From assembly GCF_000720765.1 (NCBI RefSeq), contig NZ_JODC01000010.1, positions 1-64,000 on the forward strand: 64,000 nt of DNA, read 5' to 3'. The notes beneath the pieces were generated by a model. The model was not told the origin of the DNA. It saw nothing but the letters and a program-made list of their open reading frames with translations, and searched no databases. Numbering within the stretch: the first letter of the stretch is position 1; each line of letters begins with the position of its first letter. Positions 7,686-16,431 of this stretch are shown here, in pieces. A program made the translations under genes and the position numbers. Source of the DNA: Streptomyces sp. NRRL S-646. Lineage in GTDB: Bacteria > Actinomycetota > Actinomycetes > Streptomycetales > Streptomycetaceae.

Positions 7686-8321
7686 TCAGCGGGCCGCAGC
7701 GCGGCGCAGGACCTCCGAGGCGGCACCACCGGTGCGTGGCAGCGGGGGCGGCGCCTCGGACATGCCGAAGGGCTCCGGTGAGGAGTCCGCGCTGGGCCGG
7801 CGCCCGCCGCGGCCCTCCCCGAGCACCTGCCAGCCGTCCCGGGTCAGCGTGATGTACGCCCCGCAGCGCAGTCCGTGCAGTGTGCACGCGTCACGCAGGC
7901 CCCACATCCATGCGCCGTCCTCCTCGGTCCAACGCGCGTCGCCCTCACGGCAGTAGAGCAGCACCGCGGTGCGCACCGGTGTGCGGCGCCGCAGGTCGTG
8001 AGGGATGACCCGGCGAAGCTGCGCAAGCAGCGTGTTGCGGAACATCCAGCCGTCGGCGGGAGTCGGGCGGCGGGTGAACGAGGCGCTCGCGCACAGGCGT
8101 TCGTCCGGGTCGAGGACGGCCACCACCGCGGTCGCGGGCCTTGGGCGATGCCGGGAATGGAGTCCGCTGACGACCTCTCGGGGGTTGCGCAGCAGGGGAA
8201 TTCCGGCGGCGGCCCACTCCGCGGGTTCGAGCATGCGGGTGAGAGGGTTGGCGGATGCGGCGGACAGGTCGGCAGACGTCGACGTGGATGCCGCCGAGGA
8301 CGGAGCGAATCCGAAGGTCAC
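7686..8321 (-). CDS. Conserved Streptomyces hypothetical protein
   Basis: From the GTG at 8321, preceded by a strong GGGAGGA ribosome-binding site, the protein is 211 residues. A disordered Ser/Ala/Thr-rich start leads to a globular region with LTRMLEPAEWAAAGIPLLRNPREVV, then AVVAVLDPDERL and RTAVLLYCREGDARWTEEDGAWMWGLRDACTLHGL. It lacks signal peptide and membrane helices. It probably forms a small alpha/beta domain; I do not recognise a catalytic motif. It lies downstream of, and co-oriented with, the RecQ-like gene (gap of about 300 bp), so a DNA-processing link is possible but unsupported. Confidence 0.65.
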   Translation of the reverse strand: MTFGFAPSSAASTSTSADLSAASANPLTRMLEPAEWAAAGIPLLRNPREVVSGLHSRHRPRPATAVVAVLDPDERLCASASFTRRPTPADGWMFRNTLLAQLRRVIPHDLRRRTPVRTAVLLYCREGDARWTEEDGAWMWGLRDACTLHGLRCGAYITLTRDGWQVLGEGRGGRRPSADSSPEPFGMSEAPPPLPRTGGAASEVLRRAAAR

Positions 8322-8627
8322 GGTCCTCCCTTCGGCTACGCGCCCACACTGCGGGCGGGGGTCTTGTTCAGGGGAGCGCACGCCGCAGCAGAGCCCTACC
8401 GGACCACGGACGAGCCGTGCGGGGAGCGGACTTCAATTCTTCCTGTCGAACTTGGATGCGGCAACGAGCAATTGGGGCCACTGACCGAAACATGACGGTG
8501 TGCGGTTTATATCCCTACCCAGTGCGTTGCGTCACGACGCATGAGCTGACCGTTCACCCCGAGTTGGTGCGCCGTTGGGGCGGAGGGTTCAAGGCAGGGC
8601 TGCTGGGCGGGCGGGGCCGCGCCGCGG
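8322..8627. other. Intergenic region upstream of the 7686-8321 gene
   Basis: The 306-bp gap contains a short dyad TGCGTC-AC-GACGCA (8528-8541), a possible regulator site, and an AT-rich TTTATATCC patch near 8506-8514 that could belong to a minus-strand promoter. A plus-strand frame reading MTVCGLYPYPVRC through to the recQ 3' end has no family resemblance and was not called. Confidence 0.35.
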
Positions 8628-10802
8628 TCAGCTCTGGACGGCCAGGACGAGTGGCAACACCCCCTGCGCACCGGCACGTCGGAGCATGCGGGCCGCGACC
8701 GCGAGAGTCCAGCCCGTCTCGGTGAAGTCGTCCACGAGAAGGACCGGACCTCCGGCCTCGGATAGAGCGGAAGCGAGGGCGGGCGGCACGATCAGCGTGC
8801 CGGTCAGTGCCTTCAAGCGCTGTGCACTGTTGCTCCGGGAGACGTGGGGCGCGTCGCTCGTGTATTCCACGGAGCCGAGCAACGGCAGCCTGCCGATCTC
8901 CGCGATCCGCGCGCCCAGGGAGTTGATCAACTGAGGGCGGGTGCGCGAGGAGACGGTGACCACACCCACCGGGCGGGGCTGCGGGTCAGCCGCCCCCGAA
9001 GCCCATCCCCCCGGCCCCTTGGCCCAGTCGGCGAGCACGCCCACGACGGCCTTCGCCACGTCGTCCGGCACGGGGCCGTCGGGGGCGTGTGGCGCCAGCA
9101 TCGGCCGCAGCCGGTTGCCCCAGCCGATGTCCGACAGGCGGCCCAACGCCCGCCCCGGAGCGGCCTGTTCACCGATCGGGATGCGGCCCTTGAGGTCGAC
9201 GCCGATCGCCGGCAGGCCGGTCGGCCACATACGGCGTGGCTCCACCTCGACGCCCGCCCGGCCGAGATCGACACGCGCCGCGTCCAGTGCCGTCGTGGAC
9301 ATGTCCGTGGTGAACCGCGCGCCCGCGCAGTTGTCGCAGCGGCCGCAGGGCTTGGCGCCCTCGTCGTCCAGCTGGCGTTGCAGGAACTCCATACGGCACT
9401 CGGTCGTCGAGGAGTACTCGCGCATCGCCTGCTGCTCGGTGCTGCGCTGCCGCGCCACCCAGTCGTACCGCTCCGCCTCGTACGTCCACGGTTGCCCCGT
9501 TGCGATCCAGCCGCCCCTGACCCGCTTGACCGCCCCGTCCACGTCGAGAACCTTGAGCATGGTCTCCAGGCGGGAGCGGCGCAGCTCCACCAAGGGCTCC
9601 AGGGCGGGCAGCGACAAGGGCTTGTCCGCGTGCGCGATCACGTCGAGAGTGCGGCGCACCAGGTCTTCCGGCGGGAAGGCGAGCGACGCGAAGTAATCCC
9701 AGATCGCCTCGTCCTCCTTCCCCGGCAGCAGAAGCACCTCGGCGTGTTCGACGCCGCGTCCGGCGCGGCCCACCTGCTGGTAGTAGGCGATGGGCGAGGA
9801 CGGCGAGCCGAGGTGCACCACGAATCCGAGATCCGGTTTGTCGAACCCCATGCCCAGTGCGGAGGTGGCGACCAGGGCCTTGACCCTGTTGGCGAGGAGG
9901 TCGTCCTCGGCCTGCTGCCGGTCGGCGTTCTCGGTCCTGCCCGTGTAGGAAGCGACCGTGTGGCCGCGATGCCGCAGGAAAGCAGTGACCTCCTCGGCCG
10001 CGGCCACGGTGAGTGTGTAGATGATCCCGGAACCCGGCAACTCGCCCAGGTGGTCGGCGAGCCAGGCCATACGGTGTGCGGCGTCCGGCAGCCGCAGGAC
10101 GCTCAGGCTCAGGCTCTCCCGGTCCAACGGGCCTCGCAGCACCAGGGCGTCCGACGAGCCCCCGGTGCCGAGCTGTTCGGCGACGTCGGCGGTCACGCGC
10201 GCGTTGGCGGTGGCAGTGGTCGCGAGCACCGGGACGCCCGGCGGGAGATCACCGAGCATGGTGCGCAGCCGCCGGTAGTCCGGGCGGAAGTCGTGCCCCC
10301 AGTCGGAGATGCAGTGGGCCTCGTCCACCACGAGGAGTCCGGTGGCGGCGGCGAGCTTGGGCAGCACCTGATCCCGGAAGTCCGGGTTGTTGAGGCGCTC
10401 CGGACTGACCAGCAGGACGTCGACCTCACCGGCGGCGATCTCGTCCTGAACGGTGTCCCACTCCTCGGTGTTCGAGGAGTTGATCGTCCGTGCATGGATA
10501 CCGGCCCGTGCTGCGGCCTCGACCTGGTTGCGCATCAGTGCGAGCAGCGGGGAGACGATGACCGTGGGCCCGCTGCCCCGGGCCCGCAGTAGTGACGTCG
10601 CCACGAAGTACACCGCAGACTTGCCCCACCCCGTGCGCTGCACGACGAGCGCCCGGCGTCTGTCGGCGACCAGCGCCTCGATCGCCCGCCACTGGTCCTC
10701 GCGCAGCCGGGCGCCCCCCGTGGCGTCCCCGACGAGGCGGGCGAGGACTGTGTCGGCGGCCGCCCGGAGTTCCGTGTTGCTCGTGTGCTCCATGCATCCC
10801 AT
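8628..10802 (-). CDS. RecQ-family DNA helicase with C-terminal phosphoribosyltransferase-like domain
   Basis: The roughly 724-residue protein is an ATP-dependent 3'-5' DNA helicase by family. It carries motif 0 [12 protein letters not shown], Walker [29 protein letters not shown] and motif [12 protein letters not shown] RecQ-type zinc region follows (CRMEFLQRQ ... PCGRCDNC). Instead of an HRDC domain, the C-terminal 200 residues contain [20 protein letters not shown] and [21 protein letters not shown], which match the PRPP-binding signature of phosphoribosyltransferases. The start is ATG 10802 or ATG 10793; further upstream extension overlaps the divergent promoter. A role in recombination or fork repair, tied to nucleotide metabolism, is inferred. 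Confidence 0.9.
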   Translation of the reverse strand: MGCMEHTSNTELRAAADTVLARLVGDATGGARLREDQWRAIEALVADRRRALVVQRTGWGKSAVYFVATSLLRARGSGPTVIVSPLLALMRNQVEAAARAGIHARTINSSNTEEWDTVQDEIAAGEVDVLLVSPERLNNPDFRDQVLPKLAAATGLLVVDEAHCISDWGHDFRPDYRRLRTMLGDLPPGVPVLATTATANARVTADVAEQLGTGGSSDALVLRGPLDRESLSLSVLRLPDAAHRMAWLADHLGELPGSGIIYTLTVAAAEEVTAFLRHRGHTVASYTGRTENADRQQAEDDLLANRVKALVATSALGMGFDKPDLGFVVHLGSPSSPIAYYQQVGRAGRGVEHAEVLLLPGKEDEAIWDYFASLAFPPEDLVRRTLDVIAHADKPLSLPALEPLVELRRSRLETMLKVLDVDGAVKRVRGGWIATGQPWTYEAERYDWVARQRSTEQQAMREYSSTTECRMEFLQRQLDDEGAKPCGRCDNCAGARFTTDMSTTALDAARVDLGRAGVEVEPRRMWPTGLPAIGVDLKGRIPIGEQAAPGRALGRLSDIGWGNRLRPMLAPHAPDGPVPDDVAKAVVGVLADWAKGPGGWASGAADPQPRPVGVVTVSSRTRPQLINSLGARIAEIGRLPLLGSVEYTSDAPHVSRSNSAQRLKALTGTLIVPPALASALSEAGGPVLLVDDFTETGWTLAVAARMLRRAGAQGVLPLVLAVQS

Positions 10803-10924
10803 CAAACAGGACGGCACTGACAAGCCCGGCCAGGTCCGTGGGGGAGAGGAGGTCTTGACGTGTCCCTGGCCCGACTTATCCACAGGGCAAACCGGAATAT
10901 CGCGATCCGCGAGATCGTCTGCGC

Positions 10925-12679
10925 ATGACGAATCACAGCGAAACCACTGGATCCCCCGAAAACGGCAAAGCCTCCGGATGTGAAGGCGCCGAGCGCCACG
11001 ACGGTGACGGCGCACCCGGCCGACGGGAAAAGCACGTCGGCCCGGCCGCTTCGGACGACCACGGCGGACGCGACGACCAAGGCACGTACGGTGCGCAAGA
11101 CACTAGCGAGGAGCGCCCGGGCCGTCCGGACCACGTCGACTGCACCGCCTACGACAGCCATGGCCCCGAGCACCAGGTCACGCTGCGCACCCCGGCCGAA
11201 CTGGCCGATGCCCTCCCCTATCTGCTGGGGTACCGGCCCGAGGAAAGCATCGTCCTGGTCGCCCTGCACGACAGGGACGGCCGCGGTCGTTTCGGCGGCC
11301 GCGCCCGGCTCGGCATTCCGGCGAGTGCGGACGACTGGGCTTCGGTTGCCCAGCAGTTGGCCCACGGGCTGGTCACTGGCAGTGAGCGCAGGGGAGCCCG
11401 GCCCGAACAGATGGTGGCCTACCTCTGCCAGGAGCCGGCAAAGGGCGAGTCGGGTCGGCAGGTCATGGAACGATTGCGCCCGCTGGCCCAGAAACTGCGC
11501 GTCGAGTGCGGTCAGCTCGATGTGCCGGTGATCGAGGCGCTGTGCATCTCGGACGGCCGCTTCTGGTCCTACTGCTGCGGGCACGAAGCGTGCTGCCCGC
11601 CCGAGGGGCTTCCCATGGGCCTGCCCGGCACCTCCGTGCTGGCCGCCGCTGCCACCTACGCCGGCCTGCAGGTACGGGGCACGCTGCGCGAACTGCGCGC
11701 CAGGCTGCTGCCCTGGGAGACTGCGGCCGCCCTGGAGCAGGAGAGCGCCCTGGACACCGCGAGCATGGCGTTGGTCCCCAGGATCCTCGACGGCGCCGGC
11801 CGCGAGGGTGTCGCCGAAGAGACACTGGAGCTGTCCGCGCAGATCATGCGCCGACTTGCGGGCGTACCGCCCGTGTCCGGCACGCTGACGGCGGATCTCC
11901 GCGATGACGAACTGCTCGCACACGACGAAGCCGCGGCACTGATTCTCGGCTTGCAGGACCGTGCGACCCGAGACCGCGCGGCCGAGTGGATGGAGGGCGA
12001 GGAGGCCGCGCTCGCACTCCGGCTCTGGCGGGCCCTGGCCCGCCGGTGCGTCGGACCCTACGGCGAACACGCGGCGGCACCGCTGACGCTGGCCGGTTGG
12101 GTCGCCTGGTCCGCAGGTGACGACCTGGAAGCCCGGGAAGCCCTCGCCATGGCGCTCGGCGCGGATCCGGGCTACCTCTTCGCCCGCCTGCTGCACCAGG
12201 CCTGCAACGAAGGGCTGGAACCTGAGTCGATCCGCCGCTGCCTGCGCGCGGAGCGACAGGACCGGGGGCGGCCGGCAGCCCAGCAGTCGCACGGCAAGGA
12301 GGGAACCGCAGAGCCGGTGACGGCCCAGGCCATCGAGTCGGGGCGGACGTCGGAGCTGGTGTCCGACTCGGCCTCCGCATCGGTGTCGGAGTCGGTGTCG
12401 GAGTCGGTGTCGGTGTCGGAGGAGACCTCCCGCCTGCGACGCCGTGTCCGTTCCAGTGGCACGCTCCGCAGCCACTCCCGCTCGGCGCGGGCAGAGGGCC
12501 GGGGGAGCGGTACGAGCGTCCCTCGCGCACGGACGGCAGTGGCAAGCGCTAGCCGTCCCGACTCCGCACGGACTGGCCGCACGCGTCCGCGTACTCCCGG
12601 GAAGGGCGCGGCGCGCCGTGGCGACCAGTGCCCCGAAAGCCTGCGTCCCGGAAGCGACGGCACACAGGAGGAGGCGTGA
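10925..12679 (+). CDS. DUF4192 domain-containing protein
   Basis: The 584-residue protein contains the actinobacterial DUF4192 domain (about 70-420), recognisable from [30 protein letters not shown] and the later [35 protein letters not shown]. The first 65 residues are polar and disordered. The C-terminal 150 residues are low complexity, including a Ser-Val-Ser-Glu tract encoded by hexamer repeats and then Arg/Ser-rich sequence. No signal peptide or transmembrane segment is seen. Function is unknown in the family. It is divergent from the RecQ-like gene with a 122-bp shared promoter region, which suggests linked expression. Confidence 0.8.
   Translation: MTNHSETTGSPENGKASGCEGAERHDGDGAPGRREKHVGPAASDDHGGRDDQGTYGAQDTSEERPGRPDHVDCTAYDSHGPEHQVTLRTPAELADALPYLLGYRPEESIVLVALHDRDGRGRFGGRARLGIPASADDWASVAQQLAHGLVTGSERRGARPEQMVAYLCQEPAKGESGRQVMERLRPLAQKLRVECGQLDVPVIEALCISDGRFWSYCCGHEACCPPEGLPMGLPGTSVLAAAATYAGLQVRGTLRELRARLLPWETAAALEQESALDTASMALVPRILDGAGREGVAEETLELSAQIMRRLAGVPPVSGTLTADLRDDELLAHDEAAALILGLQDRATRDRAAEWMEGEEAALALRLWRALARRCVGPYGEHAAAPLTLAGWVAWSAGDDLEAREALAMALGADPGYLFARLLHQACNEGLEPESIRRCLRAERQDRGRPAAQQSHGKEGTAEPVTAQAIESGRTSELVSDSASASVSESVSESVSVSEETSRLRRRVRSSGTLRSHSRSARAEGRGSGTSVPRARTAVASASRPDSARTGRTRPRTPGKGAARRGDQCPESLRPGSDGTQEEA
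12380..12421 (+). repeat. Coding hexamer repeat (TCGGTG/TCGGAG)
   Basis: Tandem TCGGTG and TCGGAG hexamers encode alternating Ser-Val and Ser-Glu in the C-terminal tail of the DUF4192 protein. Copy number should vary by slippage in units that keep the frame. Confidence 0.8.
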
Positions 12680-12955
12680 GCAGGTGCTGGGCGAACGTTG
12701 GTCGGGGGGCCCGGATCGACGGCAGTTGCGGGGCGCCCCATGCGCGGGAACCAGAATTCGCCGGGGGCGGGCAGCGTCGCCGTCGCCCGTCCGGGCGGGC
12801 TCGCCGCGGGCGTGACCCGGAGGACTGCTCTGCCGTTCACCTGAGTGGCGGAACGCCTGAATGGGCGGGGCCGCCACACAGTCCACGTCCGTCCGGATCC
12901 CCCCACCCGGCGCCGCATACGCCCGAGGTGCACCAAGCGCAGAAGAAGCCGCCCC

Positions 12956-15454
12956 ATGCATCAGCCGACTCAGCCCTCCGCTGCCGGCGACGGCACTCCC
13001 GGCTCAAGCCGGTCCACGCTGTCTCCCGGGACGGGGGCCCGCCTGCCGACACACGCGGACCGTGCCGCCCGGCGCGACGCCCGGTCCGCGGCCGACGCCA
13101 CACGCGCCTCTCCACCGAGCGGCCAGGGCTGGTACCTGCCTGGGGCGACGGAACGACCCGGGCCCGCAACCGGGGCGACCGATCAGGACCGACTCTCTGG
13201 CAAGCAGACCGTCCAGGGCCTCACCGCCGTCCGCCCGCCCGACGCGGGGTCCTGTGCACTCGAGCCGAGCGAGCCGGGCTGCTCCACGCCCTTGCCGACG
13301 CCCTCGGACCAACTCCCGGCCGGGGCGGCCGATCGGGGCCGACCCTCCGACCCACTCACAGGCCGACAACGCTCATCGCCGTCACCCACAGGCCAGGCCC
13401 GGATTCTGCCCTCACCACCAGGCCAGACGCCCCGCTCGTCCGCCCTCCCACCCCCAGGAACAACTCCGTCGCCCCGAGCTGCAACGCTGCCGGCACCCCG
13501 CTGGTCCGTGGAACTGCCGTCCACGCATACCGCCATGATCTGCGTCGCGCTCCCTGGACTCGCCATCTCGTCGGAGCACGGGCAGATGACGGGCCAGGGA
13601 CTGGAAGGGTTCTACCGCGCGGGCCGACGCGTGCTCTCCCGTTGCCAGGTCCGCGTGGCGGGGCGCGAACCGCTGGCGGTGCAAGCCCGGATGACCTCGG
13701 CCGACCGAGCCCGCTTCGTGGGCACGCTGCGTGCCTCGCCGCACTCCGGCCCGGACCCGGACGTCGTCGTCGAGCGCATTCGCCACGCGGACGGGACGGA
13801 GCGCATCACCTTGCACAGCGCGGCCCGGCGCCCCCTGCGAGTGCCTCTCGAAGTCGCTCTCGGTACGGACCTGGCCGACCTGGGCGCCATCGCATCGGGC
13901 ACCGCTGGACCCGAACTGCCCGCCAGCGTCCACGACTCGGGCCTGCGCTGGTCCTGCGCCACCGGGAGCTCGTCGGTCACGGCAGATCCGCCGCCCGCGG
14001 ACGCACTGGCCTCCGCCGGGTTGCTGCGCTGGGAGTTCGAGCTGTCCCCTGGCGGCAGCACAAGCGTGGAGCTGAGGGTACGGGCGGACGGAGCGGGGCC
14101 TGTCCGGGCCGCGAGCCGCACGGCCACGAGCCCTCTTGCCGCCGCTCGGGCGTCCGGTGACGACCCCAGGGTTCAGCCGCTGCTGCAGACAAGCGTCGGG
14201 GATCTCCATGCCCTCCTGCTGCGCGACCCCGCGCACCCTTCCGACATGCAACTCGCGGCAGGAGCCCCCTGGCGCTGCGGTCCGGCCCCGGCTGAGGCAC
14301 TGGCGGCTGCGCGGATGACGCTGCCCCTCGGTACCCGGCTTGCCGTAGGCACGCTGCGTACCCTCGCACGCACCCAACTCAGGGGCGCGGGGCCGCAGTC
14401 CGGCATGCTCCCCGGGCCACGACGGGATGCGGGCATCCATCTGCCGCCGGGTTGTACCGGCACGGAAGCCACGCTGCTCTTCCCCGCGCTCCTCGCGGAG
14501 GCACGCCGCTGGGGCCTTTCCGAGGCCGAGACGGAGGAACTGCTGCCGGCGGCCGAGCGCTGTCTGGCCTGGCTGCGGACGACCGTCGGCGAGGGCACCT
14601 ACCTGTGTGACCCGCATCCCGGCGGTCCCGTCCGCTGTGAGACGCAGGCCCACGCCCACCGCGCGGCCCTCCTGGGCGCCGATCTGCTCGATGGCTGCGG
14701 GAGACCGGGCGGCGCCGAGCTGCGGCGGTGGGCCCAGATGCTGCGGGCGCAGTTCAGGGAGGAATTCTGGGTCGACGACCGGGGTGGAGGCAGGCCGGCC
14801 GCTGCTCTCGCCCCCGACGGCACCCCGCTGCCGTACCTGGGTGCTGCCGCCGCCCATCTCCTCGACACCGGCCTGCTCGGCGGGGGCGAGCCGGCCCCTG
14901 GGCTGCTCGACAAGGTGCAGACCGAACAACTCGCCCGCTTGCTCGGCGGCCCGGGGATGGACTCGGGCTGGGGGCTGCGGGGACTGGGCGCGAAGGAGGC
15001 CGGATACAACCCGTTCGGCCACCGCAGCGGTGCCGTGCGGGTCCACGAGACGGCCATCGCCGTCGCAGGCCTGGCCGGCGCCGGCTACGAGAAGGAGGCA
15101 GGTTCGCTGCTGAAAGGGGCCCTGGCGGCGGCCGAGAGCTTCGGGCACCGGCTGCCCGAGATGTACGCGGGGGAGCAGCGCACCGCCGGGAGCGCGCCCC
15201 TCCCGCACCCGGCGGCCTGTCGTCCGGCCGCCACCGCGGCGGCCGCCGGCGTGCTGCTGCTGGTGACCCTCGCGGGTATCCGTCCGGACGCTCCGGCCGG
15301 GACGGTCACACTGCGGCCCATGCACAGTGCACCCCTGGGCGAGATCGTCCTGAGGGGACTTCGAATCGCCGGTGCCCCCTTCTCCGCACGGGTCAGCCGC
15401 CTCGGCCTCGCCATGGTCGAGGAGGCAGCCGACGGGCTGCAATTGGGAGTGTGA
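12956..15454 (+). CDS. Glycogen-debranching-enzyme-like protein with degenerate active site
   Basis: From ATG 12956 the protein is 832 residues. About 160 disordered Pro/Ser/Thr-rich residues precede a GDE N-terminal-like beta domain (CVALPGLAISSEHGQMTGQGLEGFYRAGRRVLS ...) and an alpha/alpha-barrel C-terminal half (LPLGTRLAVGTLRTLARTQ ... GWGLRGLGAKEAGYNPFGHRSG). The family's catalytic FGRDS motif is replaced by CGPAP in GAPWRCGPAPAEAL, and the YGTVDAT motif reads TGTEAT. The fold is therefore kept while acid catalysis is doubtful. The start is uncertain, since the open frame reaches 12845. It may bind rather than cleave alpha-glucans. It lies 276 bp downstream of the DUF4192 gene on the same strand. 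Confidence 0.75.
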   Translation: MHQPTQPSAAGDGTPGSSRSTLSPGTGARLPTHADRAARRDARSAADATRASPPSGQGWYLPGATERPGPATGATDQDRLSGKQTVQGLTAVRPPDAGSCALEPSEPGCSTPLPTPSDQLPAGAADRGRPSDPLTGRQRSSPSPTGQARILPSPPGQTPRSSALPPPGTTPSPRAATLPAPRWSVELPSTHTAMICVALPGLAISSEHGQMTGQGLEGFYRAGRRVLSRCQVRVAGREPLAVQARMTSADRARFVGTLRASPHSGPDPDVVVERIRHADGTERITLHSAARRPLRVPLEVALGTDLADLGAIASGTAGPELPASVHDSGLRWSCATGSSSVTADPPPADALASAGLLRWEFELSPGGSTSVELRVRADGAGPVRAASRTATSPLAAARASGDDPRVQPLLQTSVGDLHALLLRDPAHPSDMQLAAGAPWRCGPAPAEALAAARMTLPLGTRLAVGTLRTLARTQLRGAGPQSGMLPGPRRDAGIHLPPGCTGTEATLLFPALLAEARRWGLSEAETEELLPAAERCLAWLRTTVGEGTYLCDPHPGGPVRCETQAHAHRAALLGADLLDGCGRPGGAELRRWAQMLRAQFREEFWVDDRGGGRPAAALAPDGTPLPYLGAAAAHLLDTGLLGGGEPAPGLLDKVQTEQLARLLGGPGMDSGWGLRGLGAKEAGYNPFGHRSGAVRVHETAIAVAGLAGAGYEKEAGSLLKGALAAAESFGHRLPEMYAGEQRTAGSAPLPHPAACRPAATAAAAGVLLLVTLAGIRPDAPAGTVTLRPMHSAPLGEIVLRGLRIAGAPFSARVSRLGLAMVEEAADGLQLGV

Positions 15455-15552
15455 CCTCGGACGACGTACCACCGCACAGCACCCGGAACCAGGGAGCGAG
15501 GCTCATACCGGACCGAAGTGGAAGCCGTCGAAGCGGCCGACGAAAGGAGTGT

Positions 15553-15573
15553 TTATCGTCAGGCAGACGACTA
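15553..15573. promoter_or_regulatory. Candidate operator of the Nudix/NrtR-like regulator
   Basis: TTATCGTC-AGGCA-GACGACTA is an imperfect dyad ending 10 bp before the ATG of the Nudix regulator. Its position suggests autoregulation. The AT-rich half-site TTATCGTC is unusual in this GC-rich setting. Confidence 0.45.
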
Positions 15574-15583
15574 TGATCGCCGC

Positions 15584-16342
15584 ATGCCCTACGACCCGTC
15601 AGCATTTCCGCCCTTCGCCGTCACCGTGGACCTGGTCGTGCTGACCGTGCGCCGCCATGCCCTGTGCGCGCTGGCGGTCCGCAGGGGTGAACCACCGTTC
15701 CAGGGACGCTGGGCGCTCCCGGGCGGCTTCGTACGGGCCGACGAGGATCTGGCGCAGGCAGCCGCACGCGAGCTGGCCGAGGAGACCGGGTTGCGCGCCC
15801 ACGACCCTGCCGTTCCCGCTCAGGACAACGGTGCACACCTGGAGCAACTCGCGACCTACGGAGACCCCAAGCGGGACCCGCGCATGCGCGTGGTCAGCGT
15901 CGCCCACCTGGCGCTCGCCCCCGACCTGCCCGCACCCCGAGCGGGCGGCGACGCCAGCAATGCGCGTTGGGCGCCGGTCGAGGAGCTGCTGCAGCAGGGC
16001 GGTTACGGCCGCGACGGCGAACCGGTGGCGCCGCTCGCCTTCGACCACGCGCAGATCCTGTCCGACGGTGTGGAGCGCGCCCGCTCCAAGATCGAGTACT
16101 CGTCCCTCGCCACGGCGTTCTGCCCCACCGAGTTCACCGTCGGCGAGCTGCGCCGGGTCTACGAGGCGGTGTGGGGAGTGGCCCTCGACCCGCGCAACTT
16201 CCACCGCAAGGTGACGGGCACGCCGGGCTTCCTCGTCCCCACCGGCGGGACCACCACACGCCAGGGCGGCCGCCCGGCCCAGTTGTTCCGGGCCGGCGGC
16301 GCCACACTGCTCAACCCCCCCATGCTGCGCCCCGAAGTGTGA
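15584..16342 (+). CDS. Nudix hydrolase / NrtR-type regulator
   Basis: The 252-residue protein begins with a Nudix domain carrying an intact Nudix box (GGFVRADEDLAQAAARELAEETGL, about residues 44-67, shown here in full only as G-x5-E-x7-REUxEExGU). A C-terminal winged-helix-like region follows (FTVGELRRVYEAVWG ... NFHRKVTGTPGFLVP), the layout of NrtR regulators, which sense ADP-ribose-type metabolites and control NAD synthesis genes in other bacteria. No NAD gene is adjacent. Because the Nudix box is complete, hydrolase activity may be kept. ATG 15584 is chosen over the upstream in-frame start at 15518 because homology begins at FAVTVDLVVLTV. Confidence 0.8.
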   Translation: MPYDPSAFPPFAVTVDLVVLTVRRHALCALAVRRGEPPFQGRWALPGGFVRADEDLAQAAARELAEETGLRAHDPAVPAQDNGAHLEQLATYGDPKRDPRMRVVSVAHLALAPDLPAPRAGGDASNARWAPVEELLQQGGYGRDGEPVAPLAFDHAQILSDGVERARSKIEYSSLATAFCPTEFTVGELRRVYEAVWGVALDPRNFHRKVTGTPGFLVPTGGTTTRQGGRPAQLFRAGGATLLNPPMLRPEV

Positions 16343-16409
16343 CGGCAGGGTGCCGGGCGGACCGGTCACGGCCTGCAGAGCGGGCCACGCTATACCCGAA
16401 AAATCGGAC

Positions 16410-16421
16410 ATAGCGCGCTAT
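16410..16421. promoter_or_regulatory. 12-bp perfect palindrome before the ABC gene
   Basis: ATAGCGCGCTAT lies 10 bp upstream of the GTG start at 16432, and no ribosome-binding site is visible between. It may overlap a -10 element (TATCTT, 16419-16424) of a leaderless transcript, and could be an operator. Confidence 0.4.
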
Positions 16422-16431
16422 CTTGCTTCGG

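Noticed and set aside
10876..10884. TTATCCACA, a perfect E. coli-type DnaA box
   Set aside because: Single copy without clustered boxes or dnaA/dnaN genes nearby; it more likely belongs to the recQ/DUF4192 promoter region or is chance.
10802..12961. Long minus-strand ORF opposite the DUF4192 gene
   Set aside because: It mirrors the real gene's codons, has an Arg/Ala/Gly-rich product without domains, and no ribosome-binding site; it is a GC-rich shadow.
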